A stretch of DNA of 64,000 nt from Pseudomonadota bacterium (lineage in GTDB: Bacteria; Pseudomonadota; Gammaproteobacteria; Burkholderiales; Rhodocyclaceae): positions 59,603 through 123,602 of the forward strand of contig JAFEDI010000126.1 in NCBI GenBank assembly GCA_018241725.1, given 5' to 3'. Position 1 is the stretch's first letter, and each line of letters begins with the position of its first letter. The notes beneath the pieces were generated by a model. The model saw only the letters and a program-made list of their open reading frames with translations, did not search any database and had not been told where the DNA came from. Below, piece after piece: positions 7,863 through 17,121 of the stretch. Position numbers and translations under genes: made by a program.

Positions 7863-8642
7863 TCAGGCTTCGAAATAGCTGCTCGGCGCGGCGCCCATCA
7901 GGCGCCGGAACACCTGGGTGAAGGCCCCCGGCGTGGCATAGCCCAGGTCGGTGGCGACCGTTGTCACCGGCGTGCCGGTGGCCAGCCGCGGCAGGGCGAG
8001 CATGATGCGGACCTGTTGCCGCCAGGCGACGAAGCTGACGCCGAACTCCTTGTTGAACAGCCGGGCCAGGGTCCGGCTGGAGGTACCGGCGAAAGCGGCC
8101 CAGTCCTCCAGGCTGTCGTCCCGGGCCGGGTCGGCGATGAGCGCGTCGCAGACGCGGGCCAGCCGCCGGTCCCGGGCGGCGGCGAGACGGAAGTCGATGG
8201 CTGCGCAGGCCAGCGCGATCTCGCCGAGCAGCACGCCCAGGATGTGCGCGTCGTGGCTGTCCCCGGCGTAGCCGATGGGCAGTGCTGCCGCCCGCAGCAG
8301 CAGTTCCCGCAGGAAGGGCGACACGTGGATGACCTTGGGCTGGTCGGGAAAACCCGGCGGCAGCGCGTCGGGGCGTACGTAGAGGCTGCGCAGGCTCACC
8401 GGTCCGATGGCCTGCATGTCGTGATCGCGTCCCGCCGGCATCCACAGCGCGTGCTGCGGGGGCAGCAGCCACAGGGCACCGTCGGCCGAGATCTTCATCA
8501 GGCCGGCGCTTGCATAGATGAGTTGCCCCCGTTCATGGCGATGGGTCTCCACCGCGCAGCCGTCGGGGTAGTCCTTCGGCATCACTCCGAGGGGCATGGC
8601 GGAAGTCTCGTAGTCGATTCGGCGGGTGCTTTTGGCGGGCAT
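7863..8642 (-). CDS. AraC-family transcriptional regulator with cupin sensor
   Basis: A 259-residue soluble regulator. The N-terminal half is a cupin-like sensor (HRHERGQLIYASAGLMKI at about 33-50, LWMPAGRDHDM at about 66). The C-terminal half is an AraC double HTH: DWAAFAGTSSRTLARLFNKE first, and VTTVATDLGYATPGAFTQVF with the FRRLMGAAPSSYF signature second. It is likely a cytoplasmic activator or repressor responding to a small molecule. It sits between an APC permease gene upstream and the alpha/beta hydrolase downstream, all on the minus strand, so it may govern uptake and hydrolysis of one compound. The ligand is not inferable. Confidence 0.85.
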   Translation of the reverse strand: MPAKSTRRIDYETSAMPLGVMPKDYPDGCAVETHRHERGQLIYASAGLMKISADGALWLLPPQHALWMPAGRDHDMQAIGPVSLRSLYVRPDALPPGFPDQPKVIHVSPFLRELLLRAAALPIGYAGDSHDAHILGVLLGEIALACAAIDFRLAAARDRRLARVCDALIADPARDDSLEDWAAFAGTSSRTLARLFNKEFGVSFVAWRQQVRIMLALPRLATGTPVTTVATDLGYATPGAFTQVFRRLMGAAPSSYFEA

Positions 8643-8697
8643 GGGGCGGGGGTTTTAAAGCGCGAAGCGGGACGTTACGACAAGACGCGGCGGAGGA

Positions 8698-10080
8698 CTA
8701 GGCGGGTTGATTGACCCGCCGCAGCCGGCCCAGCAGCAGCGGCACGAAGCCGACGAGGATGCCGCCGATGCCCAACAGGTCGGTAACGGCGTCGAAGGTC
8801 GGGATGCTATAGACGGCGATGAAGACCATGAACAGCGCCGCCAGCAGCGGCCACAGCACGTAGGACACGGCATCCAGGGGGCCGGCCGTCAGCCTGGCGC
8901 GGTAATGCCAGGCGCAGGCGAAGCCGGCCAGGCTCATGTAGAAGCAGATCTGGAAGCCGATGGCGAGGATGGAGCTTTGCAGGATGCGGCTCACCGACGG
9001 CATGTAGGATGCGCTGAACAGCAGCAGCACGCCGAGCAGCCAGATCACCAGCGTGGCGACCCACGGGGTCTGCCATTCGGGGTGGATGTCGGCGTAGCGC
9101 GGGTGGAGCATGTCGTCGCGGGCCATCGCGAACATGCTGCGGCTGAACTGCAGGATCTGGGTCTCGATGGTGCCGATGGTGCTGAGGATGGTGGACAGCA
9201 CCGCCAGGTAGTTCCACGGCGGCGGGAACAGCTTGTTGGCGATGGCGTACAGCACGTTGGTGTTGGCGGTGGCGATCTCCTCGTCGGTGAGCACGATGAG
9301 CACCACGACCATCATGATGATGAAGAACAGGATCAGGTTCACCATCGCCCAGAAGGCGCCCTTGCCGGCCGGGTGGGCGCCATCGGTGGTGGCGTCGTGG
9401 CGGGTTTCCTCGCTGAGGTTGAGGGTCACGTCCCAGCCCCAGTAGAAGAAGATCGCGGTCAGTGCGCCGGTGGCGAACAGCTGCGGCGTGAAGGAGAAGG
9501 GCGAGAACCAGATCACCGACGGCACGTGGGCCGGTCGGCCGCCGTATTCGACGAAGGCGCCGACGATCAGCGCCAGCACTACGGCGGTCTCGGTGCCGGT
9601 GAGGAGCATCTGCGCGTAGCTGGAGTGCTTGATGCCGCGGGTCACCACGGCGGTGACGAGGGTCAGCCAGATCGCCGCGGTGAAGGTCACCCAGGCGGTG
9701 CTCTCGACCTTGCCGGGGGCCAGCAGTACCAGCGTCGAGGTGGCCGCCGGGACGGTGGCCGAGACCATGAAGAAGATCGACGCGACCAGCAGCCCCCAGC
9801 CGGCGAAGAAGCCCCACTTGCGCCCGAACACGTGGCCGACCCAGGCATAGGCGGCACCGGCGTCGGGGGTGATTTTGCACAGGTGGAAGAAGGCCAGCAT
9901 GATGCCGAACATGATCAGGCCGCAGTACAGGATGCTGCCCACCGACAGCACGCCGACCGCGGCGACGATGGTGGCGGTGGTGACGGCGACGCTGAAGGCC
10001 GGCGCGGTGCCGGCAATGCCCATCACCGCCGACTCGAAGGCGCCGAGGGCGTCCCTGGCCAGTTCGCGCCGGTTTTCCAT
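8698..10080 (-). CDS. APC-family amino acid/amine permease
   Basis: This 460-residue inner-membrane transporter has about 12 predicted helices. The N-terminal AVMGIAGTAPAFSVAVTTAT (residues 19-38) is the unwound first helix with the GxxGxAP motif typical of amino acid/polyamine/organocation permeases, and ITPDAGAAYAWVGHVFGRKWG (helix 2-3) is a signature region. It probably imports an amino acid or amine by cation symport. The HAD phosphatase gene ends 11 bp upstream of its start, so the two are co-transcribed. Substrate specificity cannot be read from the sequence. Confidence 0.85.
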   Translation of the reverse strand: MENRRELARDALGAFESAVMGIAGTAPAFSVAVTTATIVAAVGVLSVGSILYCGLIMFGIMLAFFHLCKITPDAGAAYAWVGHVFGRKWGFFAGWGLLVASIFFMVSATVPAATSTLVLLAPGKVESTAWVTFTAAIWLTLVTAVVTRGIKHSSYAQMLLTGTETAVVLALIVGAFVEYGGRPAHVPSVIWFSPFSFTPQLFATGALTAIFFYWGWDVTLNLSEETRHDATTDGAHPAGKGAFWAMVNLILFFIIMMVVVLIVLTDEEIATANTNVLYAIANKLFPPPWNYLAVLSTILSTIGTIETQILQFSRSMFAMARDDMLHPRYADIHPEWQTPWVATLVIWLLGVLLLFSASYMPSVSRILQSSILAIGFQICFYMSLAGFACAWHYRARLTAGPLDAVSYVLWPLLAALFMVFIAVYSIPTFDAVTDLLGIGGILVGFVPLLLGRLRRVNQPA

Positions 10081-10091
10081 GGCGGTCGGGC

Positions 10092-10865
10092 TCAGGCGGA
10101 GGCTGTCAGCAGCGCGACGGCGGCGGCGAAGTCGTCCGCGACGGCGGCCGGGCGGTGGCTGGGATGGTGCTCGTCGGCGGGGCGGAACTTGCCGGTGCGC
10201 ACCAGGATGCCGGGAATGCCGGCGGCGTGGGCGCCGCCGATGTCGTCGGCCAGATCGTCGCCGATCAGCACCGCGTCGGCCGGGGCTACGCCGAGTTCAT
10301 CGAGCACGCCGCGGAAGAAGGGCTCGGCCGGTTTGCCGACCACCTCGGCCTGGCGGCCGCTGCTGTATTCCAGGCCGCTGACGAAGGCGCCCATGTCGAG
10401 GGTGAGGCCGTCGCGGGCCATGAAGTAGCGGTTACGGGCCATCACGATGAAGGGCAGGCCTTGCATCAGCAGGCGGAAGACGGTGTTCAGCGCGTCGTAC
10501 TCGAAATGCGGGCCGGCATCGCCGAGCACTACTGAATCGGGATTGCTGTGGCTGGCGCCGATCTCATCGGCGATGTCCGGATGGACCAGGTAGTGGGGAT
10601 GCAGGCCGCGCTTTTCTACCAGCCGGCGGGTGGCCAGCACGGCGGTCTGGATTTCGTCGGCGTCGATGTCGAAGCCCATCTCTCGCAGGCTGGCGACGAT
10701 GCGCCCGCGCGGGCTGCGCGTGGTATTGGTGAGGAAGCGCAGCGGCAGGCCGCTGGCGCGCAGGGTCTGCAGGGCCTGCACGGCGCCGGGGATGGCCTGG
10801 TCGTCGATGTGCAGTACGCCAGCCAGGTCGATCAGCACGGCACGGGGGGCGGTGGGCAGGGGCAT
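10092..10865 (-). CDS. HAD-IIA phosphatase, LHPP/TIGR01458-like
   Basis: A 257-residue haloacid dehalogenase superfamily hydrolase of subclass IIA. Motif I is VLIDLAGVLHID (residues 10-21): the nucleophile Asp is kept, but the usual second Asp is Ala, as in LHPP-type enzymes, which have Ser there. Motif II is FLTNTTRSPRG (about 44-54), motif III includes VGKPAEPFF (about 171), and motif IV is LIGDDLADDIGGAHAAG (about 192-208). It is likely a cytoplasmic phosphatase acting on a small phosphate ester, or on phosphohistidine or phospholysine as reported for LHPP. It is coupled to the APC permease 11 bp downstream. Confidence 0.83.
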   Translation of the reverse strand: MPLPTAPRAVLIDLAGVLHIDDQAIPGAVQALQTLRASGLPLRFLTNTTRSPRGRIVASLREMGFDIDADEIQTAVLATRRLVEKRGLHPHYLVHPDIADEIGASHSNPDSVVLGDAGPHFEYDALNTVFRLLMQGLPFIVMARNRYFMARDGLTLDMGAFVSGLEYSSGRQAEVVGKPAEPFFRGVLDELGVAPADAVLIGDDLADDIGGAHAAGIPGILVRTGKFRPADEHHPSHRPAAVADDFAAAVALLTASA

Positions 10866-10906
10866 GGATGTCTCTCCGGTCGGTTGTGGTCAGCCGCGGG
10901 GGGCCT

Positions 10907-11326
10907 TCAGTGGAAGCCCAGGCCGAAGCGGGCGCGGCGTACCACCGGGCGGCCGGCGGCGTCGGGTTCGATGCGGTGGGTGGCGCCCGGCGGTAGTGGC
11001 GCGCCGGCCGGGGCGAGTTGCCGGTTGGCGATCAGCATCGACAGCCAGGCCTGGGCGTCGGCCCGGGCGGCGTCCGCGGCGGCGTCGCCGTCCAGCCAGT
11101 CGAGCTCGCCGGCCGCTGTCAGGCGGACCCGGCAGGGGAAGCGCACCGGGGCGTAGAGGGTGTGGCCGTGCCCGTCGTCGAGGGCCTGCAGGCGGGTGAC
11201 CTGCAGGTCATAGCTGCCGTCGGGCCGCTGCGCGTCGATGCCGGCCAGTTCCAGCCCGCGCCGGGCCAGGCCGGCATGCAGCAGGGCTTCGTCCGGGGGG
11301 GCTGCGGGGGCTTGCGGGTCGGTCAC
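10907..11326 (-). CDS. Hypothetical protein next to the metalloprotease gene
   Basis: This 139-residue protein is not recognised. It has no signal peptide or membrane segment. It contains LHAGLARRGLELAGIDAQRP, a strand-rich middle (VTRLQALDDGHGHTLYAPVR) and an alanine-rich helix (DAAADAARADAQAWLSMLIA), and ends in GLGFH. It starts 60 bp downstream of the thermolysin-like protease gene on the same strand. Because some M4 proteases are encoded with a small inhibitor, an inhibitor or partner role is a possible but untested reading. The HAD gene follows 41 bp downstream. Confidence 0.55.
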   Translation of the reverse strand: MTDPQAPAAPPDEALLHAGLARRGLELAGIDAQRPDGSYDLQVTRLQALDDGHGHTLYAPVRFPCRVRLTAAGELDWLDGDAAADAARADAQAWLSMLIANRQLAPAGAPLPPGATHRIEPDAAGRPVVRRARFGLGFH

Positions 11327-11386
11327 GGGGCTATCCGAAGTGTTGGTGGAGGCCGGCGGGGCCTGCGTTCCGCCGGAGCGGCTGGC

Positions 11387-12925
11387 TCAGTGCTGCGTGC
11401 AGCATGGGCCACAGTCTATGCGCAGGCGGCGCAGGACGAGGTCCTTGCCTTCCCGGCGCAGTTCGTGGGTGTGGGTCTCGTGGGTGTCGGGGGCGGTGGT
11501 CCGGGCGATCAGGCCGCGGGTCTGCCCGCCTTTCTCTTCCTGGGGCTTGAGGCGGCCCCGGCGTAGCAGATGTTCCAGGAAGGCCCGGGCGGCGTCGGTG
11601 GGCGCGGTGTCGGGGGACGAGCCCATGCCCTGCGCTCCACCGGCGACGGCCAGTTGGGCGGCCTGGGATGGTGCATAGACGTGCACCTCCTCGTCGCTGA
11701 GGCCATATTCAGCCACCGAGAGGCTTACGCGTGCCAGCTCGGCCGCCGGTTCGGCCATGCCGCGGGGGCTGGCGGTTTCGGTGGTGGCGGCGGCGGCGGG
11801 GGACAGAATGCCGTGGCGGACGAAGGCGCTCTTCAGGGCCTGGGCGTAGGGCAGGGCGGCGAACTGCTGTTTGGCGGCGAGGATCATCTGCGCCGCCACC
11901 TGGCTGTAGAAGGCCGGCACCACCGCCGCACTGCCGATGCCGGCGACGAGCAGCGTGGCGGCGTCGTGGCTGGCGCTGAGCAGGCCGTTCTCGTCCTGGC
12001 TGGCCTGGGCCTTGAACATGCCGGCCAGCCCTTCGAAGAAGGCGGCGGTGAACACGCGGGAGAAGGAGTGCGCTTCGGCGCTGAGCACCGACGCGGGCCC
12101 CGAGCTCGGCAGATGCTGGGGCGCGGTGTAGGAGAAGGAGTTGACCGCGTTGCGCAGGCAGTCGCTTTCGACGGCGTCCGGGTAGCTCTGCCGGATCGCC
12201 CAGCCGAGCTGCTCGGCCAGGCGCGACAGGGCGCTCGAACGGTACAGCACGCCCTGGGTCTCGGCGAGCACGCTGTGGCGCACCGACGGCAGTTGCAGGG
12301 CGGTGAGCAGGGCGCTCATGTCGCCGAAGGATTCATGGAAGGAAGCCACTTCCAGGCTGGCGGCGTCCCATAGCTGCGGCTTGATCGCATCGAGGAGGGC
12401 GTGCCCCAGTTCGTGGCAGACGACGTCCGGGCTCTCGCCGGAATAGACGGTGCGGCCCCGCGCGCTGCCGTGGAAGAAGCGCAGGCCGACCCGGTCGTAA
12501 TAGGCGTTGAGGTCCACCCCGTGGTCGAGATCCACCGGCAGGGTGGCGCCGACCTGCCACTGCACGCCGGGGATGAGGCCGCCCCAGAAGTCGGAACCGC
12601 GGCGCAGGGCGTCGGCACAGGCCCAGTAGCGGAACTCGGCGGTGGCGGGCATGTACACCCCGGCGGCGGGGGCGGTGGACGGGTGGGTGATCTTGGTGGG
12701 CAGGGGCGTGGCGGACAGCTGGGGGACGCTGCGCTGGACGAGCGTGCCGCCGTCGGCGGCGGCACTGGCCCCCGGGTCCTGCTCCCAGGCGTTGATGAGG
12801 CTGGCCGGTGGGGGCGGCGTCTTGTGCGGTTTGGGAGGCTTCGGTGCCTTGGGAGGCTTGGTGCTGCTCTTGGAGGGTTTCTTGCTGCCCGCGTCTGAAG
12901 AAGTCTTGGCCATGATCATCCCCAT
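11387..12925 (-). CDS. Thermolysin-like (gluzincin) metalloprotease without signal peptide
   Basis: A 512-residue protein with the zinc motif HELGH at residues 171-175 and a downstream FHESFGD (E198) that matches the third zinc ligand of M4/M36-type gluzincins. Residues 8-40 are a lysine/proline-rich, probably disordered tail (KPPKAPKPPKPHK), and no Sec signal or membrane segment is present. The C-terminal half is helical, as in thermolysin, with a conserved-looking SFSYTAPQHLPSSG segment. Thermolysin relatives are usually secreted with a propeptide, so a protease of this kind starting with a basic disordered tail is unusual. It is either cytoplasmic or exported by a non-Sec route. Two closely spaced in-frame ATGs exist (12925 and 12913); the first is used. 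Confidence 0.68.
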   Translation of the reverse strand: MGMIMAKTSSDAGSKKPSKSSTKPPKAPKPPKPHKTPPPPASLINAWEQDPGASAAADGGTLVQRSVPQLSATPLPTKITHPSTAPAAGVYMPATAEFRYWACADALRRGSDFWGGLIPGVQWQVGATLPVDLDHGVDLNAYYDRVGLRFFHGSARGRTVYSGESPDVVCHELGHALLDAIKPQLWDAASLEVASFHESFGDMSALLTALQLPSVRHSVLAETQGVLYRSSALSRLAEQLGWAIRQSYPDAVESDCLRNAVNSFSYTAPQHLPSSGPASVLSAEAHSFSRVFTAAFFEGLAGMFKAQASQDENGLLSASHDAATLLVAGIGSAAVVPAFYSQVAAQMILAAKQQFAALPYAQALKSAFVRHGILSPAAAATTETASPRGMAEPAAELARVSLSVAEYGLSDEEVHVYAPSQAAQLAVAGGAQGMGSSPDTAPTDAARAFLEHLLRRGRLKPQEEKGGQTRGLIARTTAPDTHETHTHELRREGKDLVLRRLRIDCGPCCTQH

Positions 12926-13085
12926 TCCAGGTGTGAGCCCGGCGGTGGGGCCGCGGCGCGGCGCTGTCCGTCCAGGCCGGATTGTTTGGCCCGCTTGCTT
13001 GGCTCCGGCGGGCTAAGGCCAGTCTAGCCCACAATGGGTTAATGTAAATGTGCTTGCGCGGAGGATGCCTCCCGCATGGGAGAGG

Positions 13086-16000
13086 TCATGTTCCGCGGTT
13101 GGCGAGGGACTGGAGCAGCGTCGCAAACAGTTGCTCGGGGGCGAAGGGCTTGGCGATGAAGTCGTTCATGCCGGCGGCCAGGCAGCGCTGGCGGTCGTCG
13201 GCAAAGGCGTTGGCGGTCATGGCAATGATCGGGGTATGGGCGTGGCCGGGCAGACGGCGGATCTGGCGGCTGGCATCGAGGCCGTCGAGGTGCGGCATCT
13301 GCATGTCCATGAGGATCACGTCGTAGGGGTGGGAGCGGGCCCGGGATACGGCCTCTAGGCCGTCCACGGCGATATCCACGGCCAGTGCCACGTCCTCGAG
13401 GAAGAGCTTGGCGACCTCGCGGTTGGTGGGTTCGTCCTCAACCAGGAGCACACGGCTGCCGGCGAAGCGTAGGCGCAGGGTGTTTTCGGCGTCGGTGAGG
13501 TCCGCTGTCGGGCTCGCAGCACCGGCAGTGTGTGCCGCGTGCTTGAGGCGGGCGGTGAACCAGAAGGTGCTGCCTTCGCCGGGGGTGCTCTGGGCGCCGG
13601 CTTCGCCGTGCATCAGTTCGGCCAGCTTGCGGGTGATGGCGAGGCCGAGGCCGGTGCCGCCATATTGGCGGGTGGTGGAGTTGTCGGCCTGTTCGAAAGC
13701 CGAGAACAGGCGGGCCAGCGCATCGGGGGCGATGCCGATTCCGGTGTCCTGGACGGTGAAGCGCACCCAGGTGCTGTCGCCGTCGTCTGCGGTGATCTCG
13801 CAGCTCAGCCGGATGTGTCCGGCTTCGGTGAACTTCACCGCATTGGCGAGGTAGTTGAGCAGGGCCTGCTGCAGGCGGGTGCTGTCGCCGCACAGCAGTG
13901 GTGCCGGATCGGGCGAGAGGGTGATGCTCAGCTGCAGGTGCTTGCCGTGCACCCGCTCCTGGACCATCGCGGCGGCACGCTGCAGCAGGGCGTGCAGGTC
14001 GATGGGGTCGTCGGCGAGTTCCAGCTTGTCGGCTTCGATCTTCGACAGGTCGAGCACCGCGTTGATGATCTCCAGCAGGTGCTGGCTGGCGTCCTCGATC
14101 TTGGTCAGGCGGCCTTCCTGTTGCTCGTCCACGCCGTCCCGGCGCAGCAGGTGCACCATGCCGTTGATGGCATTGAGCGGTGTGCGGATCTCGTGGGACA
14201 TGTTGGCGATGAAGGAGCTCTTGGCCTGGTTGGCGGCGATGGCGGCCTCCCGTTGGGCACGGGTGCGCAGGGCCCGGATGCCGAAGCTGAGGTTGGCGGC
14301 CAGTTCTTCGAGCAGTGCGATCTCGTCCCGGGCAAAGACGTTGGGTTCCGCCGCATAGATGGTCAGCGCGCCGAACACCGTGCCGTCGTGGCGGAGCGGC
14401 AGGGCGATCGACGAGCGGTAGCCCCGCTGGCTGGCGGCCTTGCGCCAGGGGGCGAGGCCCGGACAGCTGGCCACGTCCTGGTTGATCTGTGTCTGGCCGG
14501 ACCAGATGGCGCTGCCGGTCGGGCCGCGGCCGATGTCCAGGTTGCTGTCCCAGCTGATCCGCACATTGTCCAGATAGCCCTCTTCATGGCCCGAGCGGGC
14601 GACGGGCCGGACCGACTTCTGCGGGTCGTTGTCCGCGTAGCCGACCCAGGCCATCACGTAGCCGCCGGATTCGACCACCAGGCGGCAGATGTGGTTGAGC
14701 AGCTGGCTCTCGTCATCGCCACGGACCAGGGCCAGATTGCATTCGCTGAGCAGGCGCAGGGCGCGGTTCAGGCGGCGTTGTTCTTCGCTGGCTTTCTTGC
14801 GGGCGGAGATGTCGGTATGGATGCCGATCATGCGCAGTGGCTTGCCGGTGGCATCCCATTGCACGATCTTGCCGACGGACTCGAGCCAGATCCAGTCGCC
14901 GGAGCGGGTACGACGACGGTATTCCATGCTCTCCGGGCCGCCACCCTGCAGGCAGGCGGCGAACTTGCGCTTCAGGGCCTCCACATCTTCGGGGTGGATG
15001 TTGGCGAACCAGTTGGAGAGGTTGGTTTCGAAGTCGCCGTCGGCGTGGCCGATGATGCTGGCGTAATTGGGGCTGAGGTCTACCCGACCGCTGGGCAGAT
15101 CCAGGTCGAACCAGCCCTGGTTGGAGACGCCGAGGGCCAGGCGCAGGCGCTCCTCACTTTCGTGCAAGGCCTTCTGGGCTTCGGTCCTGTCGGTGATGTC
15201 CTCGTAGATGCCCAGTACCCCGATGATGTCGCCATCGGAGCCCGTGAGCGGTACCTTGGAGGAGCGCAGGTAGATCTGGTGGCCGTCCGGTGTGGTCTGC
15301 GGCTCTTCGTAGCCGAGCTTGGCCACGCCCGATTCGATGACGGCGCGGTCGTCGGCCCGGTAGATGTCGGCTTCGGGTGCCCAGGTGAGGGCGTAGTCGT
15401 CCTTGCCGATCAGTTCCGACGGGGCCGACTTGCCGGCATCCCGCGCGAAGACCGGGTTGCAGCCGAGGTAGCGCAGGTCCCGGTCTTTCCAGAAGACGCG
15501 CATCGGCACCGTATCGATGATGGTCTGCAGCAATCGACCGGATTTCTCCAGGGCATCCTTTGCTTCGCTGAGGGCGATCCGGGCCTGGCGGTGTTCGGTC
15601 AGTTCGCGCAGCAGGCGCAGGGTGTTGCTGGACAGGGTGGCGTAGATCGACAGGATGATGTCGACCAGCGTGCGGGTGGCCCCGCTCATCTGTCGTGCGG
15701 CATGCTGTTTGGCGGCTTCCAGCGGCATGCCGTCCTGAATGGCGCGTACGGTGTAGGCCATTGCCCGGTCGGTTTCGAGGATATGGGAGGCCAGCCAGCG
15801 GGTCAGGAACCCAAGGGCTTCTTCGGCGACTTCCGTCTGCGGGCGGGTGTGCAGGCTGTTGCGGGTTTGCTGGACGTAGCGGACGAAGGAGGCGTGGTTG
15901 TTCCGGTGAGCGATCTCGTGGGCATCGCCCTCCATGAACGTGTTCCAGATCCGTTCTTCGGTTTCGAAGTGATAGACGGTATAGGCAACCAGTTCGTCGA

Positions 16001-16151
16001 ACAGCGGCGTCAGGTTCAGCTCGTCCGCATCCTGCGTGAGCTGGCCGGCCAACCGGTTGAGCAGATGCACCAGCTTGCGGTGTTGCTCATCGATGGGGGG
16101 CAGGCCCGTGTTGAAGTTATCGTCCCACGGAAAAATGTCGATGGTATTCAT
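13086..16151 (-). CDS. Hemerythrin-PAS-PAS-GAF hybrid sensor histidine kinase
   Basis: This 1021-residue cytoplasmic hybrid kinase has no membrane segment. Residues about 10-135 are a bacteriohemerythrin domain with a full di-iron ligand set: H24, H61 and E65 (HxxxE), H82 and H86 (HxxxH), H123 and D128 (HxxxxD). A helical linker follows, then two PAS domains (about 213-330 and 335-455, each ending in an ED/HTDI motif) and a GAF domain (about 480-630). HisKA has phospho-acceptor H653 (SHEIRTPLNA); the HATPase has NAVKF, DTGIGI and GGTGLGLAI boxes. The C-terminal receiver has phospho-acceptor D949 (LMDMQMP). It most likely senses O2, NO or redox state. No output gene adjoins it; an unrecognised gene is divergent. 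Confidence 0.9.
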   Translation of the reverse strand: MNTIDIFPWDDNFNTGLPPIDEQHRKLVHLLNRLAGQLTQDADELNLTPLFDELVAYTVYHFETEERIWNTFMEGDAHEIAHRNNHASFVRYVQQTRNSLHTRPQTEVAEEALGFLTRWLASHILETDRAMAYTVRAIQDGMPLEAAKQHAARQMSGATRTLVDIILSIYATLSSNTLRLLRELTEHRQARIALSEAKDALEKSGRLLQTIIDTVPMRVFWKDRDLRYLGCNPVFARDAGKSAPSELIGKDDYALTWAPEADIYRADDRAVIESGVAKLGYEEPQTTPDGHQIYLRSSKVPLTGSDGDIIGVLGIYEDITDRTEAQKALHESEERLRLALGVSNQGWFDLDLPSGRVDLSPNYASIIGHADGDFETNLSNWFANIHPEDVEALKRKFAACLQGGGPESMEYRRRTRSGDWIWLESVGKIVQWDATGKPLRMIGIHTDISARKKASEEQRRLNRALRLLSECNLALVRGDDESQLLNHICRLVVESGGYVMAWVGYADNDPQKSVRPVARSGHEEGYLDNVRISWDSNLDIGRGPTGSAIWSGQTQINQDVASCPGLAPWRKAASQRGYRSSIALPLRHDGTVFGALTIYAAEPNVFARDEIALLEELAANLSFGIRALRTRAQREAAIAANQAKSSFIANMSHEIRTPLNAINGMVHLLRRDGVDEQQEGRLTKIEDASQHLLEIINAVLDLSKIEADKLELADDPIDLHALLQRAAAMVQERVHGKHLQLSITLSPDPAPLLCGDSTRLQQALLNYLANAVKFTEAGHIRLSCEITADDGDSTWVRFTVQDTGIGIAPDALARLFSAFEQADNSTTRQYGGTGLGLAITRKLAELMHGEAGAQSTPGEGSTFWFTARLKHAAHTAGAASPTADLTDAENTLRLRFAGSRVLLVEDEPTNREVAKLFLEDVALAVDIAVDGLEAVSRARSHPYDVILMDMQMPHLDGLDASRQIRRLPGHAHTPIIAMTANAFADDRQRCLAAGMNDFIAKPFAPEQLFATLLQSLANRGT

Positions 16152-16328
16152 GGCGGGGCTGCGACGGCGGCGTGCAGGGGATTATTGCCCGAATTGGGGG
16201 AGCGTGCGGGGCAAATCGTGTGAGCGTCCGGACCTTTTTCGCATCTTCGTTGCCGCGGCGGGGGCTGTGCGTTGCGGATGGGTGGGGAGGCCGGGTACAG
16301 TCGCCCGGTCGTCGTCGGGTGGTGATCC

Positions 16329-17105
16329 ATGAACAAACTGATAGCGGAACTGCAGAGGCTTTTTTTCTATCCCGGTCTGTCGCCGGACGAAGAGGCCTTG
16401 CTGAGCGGTGTGGCGCAGGTCTTCGATCCGCTGGGGCCGGACGGGCTGCTGCGGGCGATGGTGCTGGGGGTGAGCGGTGCGGACGCCTGGGACTGCGTGG
16501 CGGCCCTGTGGCAGGCGGTGCAGGATGATCTGCAACTGCCGGCGCCGGTGATGGCGGTAACGGGAGCCGATGGTTTCCAGCTGTGGTTCCCGCTGGCCGA
16601 TCCGGTACCGCAGGCGAAGGCGGGCAGCTTCCTGGCCGGGTTGTGCCGGCGTTATCTGGCGGAGGTGCCGACGGCGCGGTTGACGCCGTGTCCGGGAACG
16701 ACGGTACATGTGGTGCCGGGCATCAACGCCGCCAGCGGCAAGTGGTCGGCTTTCATCGATCCGTCGATGGGGCGGGTGCTGGCCCATGAGCCGTGGCTGG
16801 ACATCGCGCCGAATCCGGAGCGCCAGGCTGACTTGCTGGGTAATTTCCTGCGCATCGACCGGATGGCCTTCGAGCGGGCCCTGGTGCAGCTGGCGCCGCC
16901 GCCTGTCGTGGCTGCGCCGTCGGTGGTGGCTGAGGTACAGGCGGGGCTGCCGGTGCTGCCGACGATGGGCGGCACCGAAAGGCTCGGCGTCGAAGGCCAC
17001 TTCGGTGATCCGCAGAGCTTCCTGTTGGCGGTGATGAACGACCCGACGGCCAGCGCGGCCCACCGCATCGATGCGGCGAAGGCGCTGCTGCCCTACTGGA
17101 AATAG
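16329..17105 (+). CDS. Unrecognised protein with terminase-like C-terminal motif
   Basis: A 258-residue protein I do not recognise as a known family. The central part (about 75-180: VTGADGFQLWFPLADPVPQA, then RLTPCPGTTVHVVPGIN) is reminiscent of the C-terminal half of archaeo-eukaryotic-primase-like folds, but the catalytic DxD is not obvious. The last ~30 residues (SFLLAVMNDPTASAAHRIDA followed by AKALLPYWK) resemble the FLxxVMNDP-AAKxxLPY motif I associate with phage terminase small-subunit-like proteins. It has no signal peptide. It is divergent from the hemerythrin kinase and followed by a strong hairpin. The C-terminal likeness is moderate evidence; function is unknown. Confidence 0.6.
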   Translation: MNKLIAELQRLFFYPGLSPDEEALLSGVAQVFDPLGPDGLLRAMVLGVSGADAWDCVAALWQAVQDDLQLPAPVMAVTGADGFQLWFPLADPVPQAKAGSFLAGLCRRYLAEVPTARLTPCPGTTVHVVPGINAASGKWSAFIDPSMGRVLAHEPWLDIAPNPERQADLLGNFLRIDRMAFERALVQLAPPPVVAAPSVVAEVQAGLPVLPTMGGTERLGVEGHFGDPQSFLLAVMNDPTASAAHRIDAAKALLPYWK

Positions 17106-17121
17106 GGCGCCATTCATGCAA

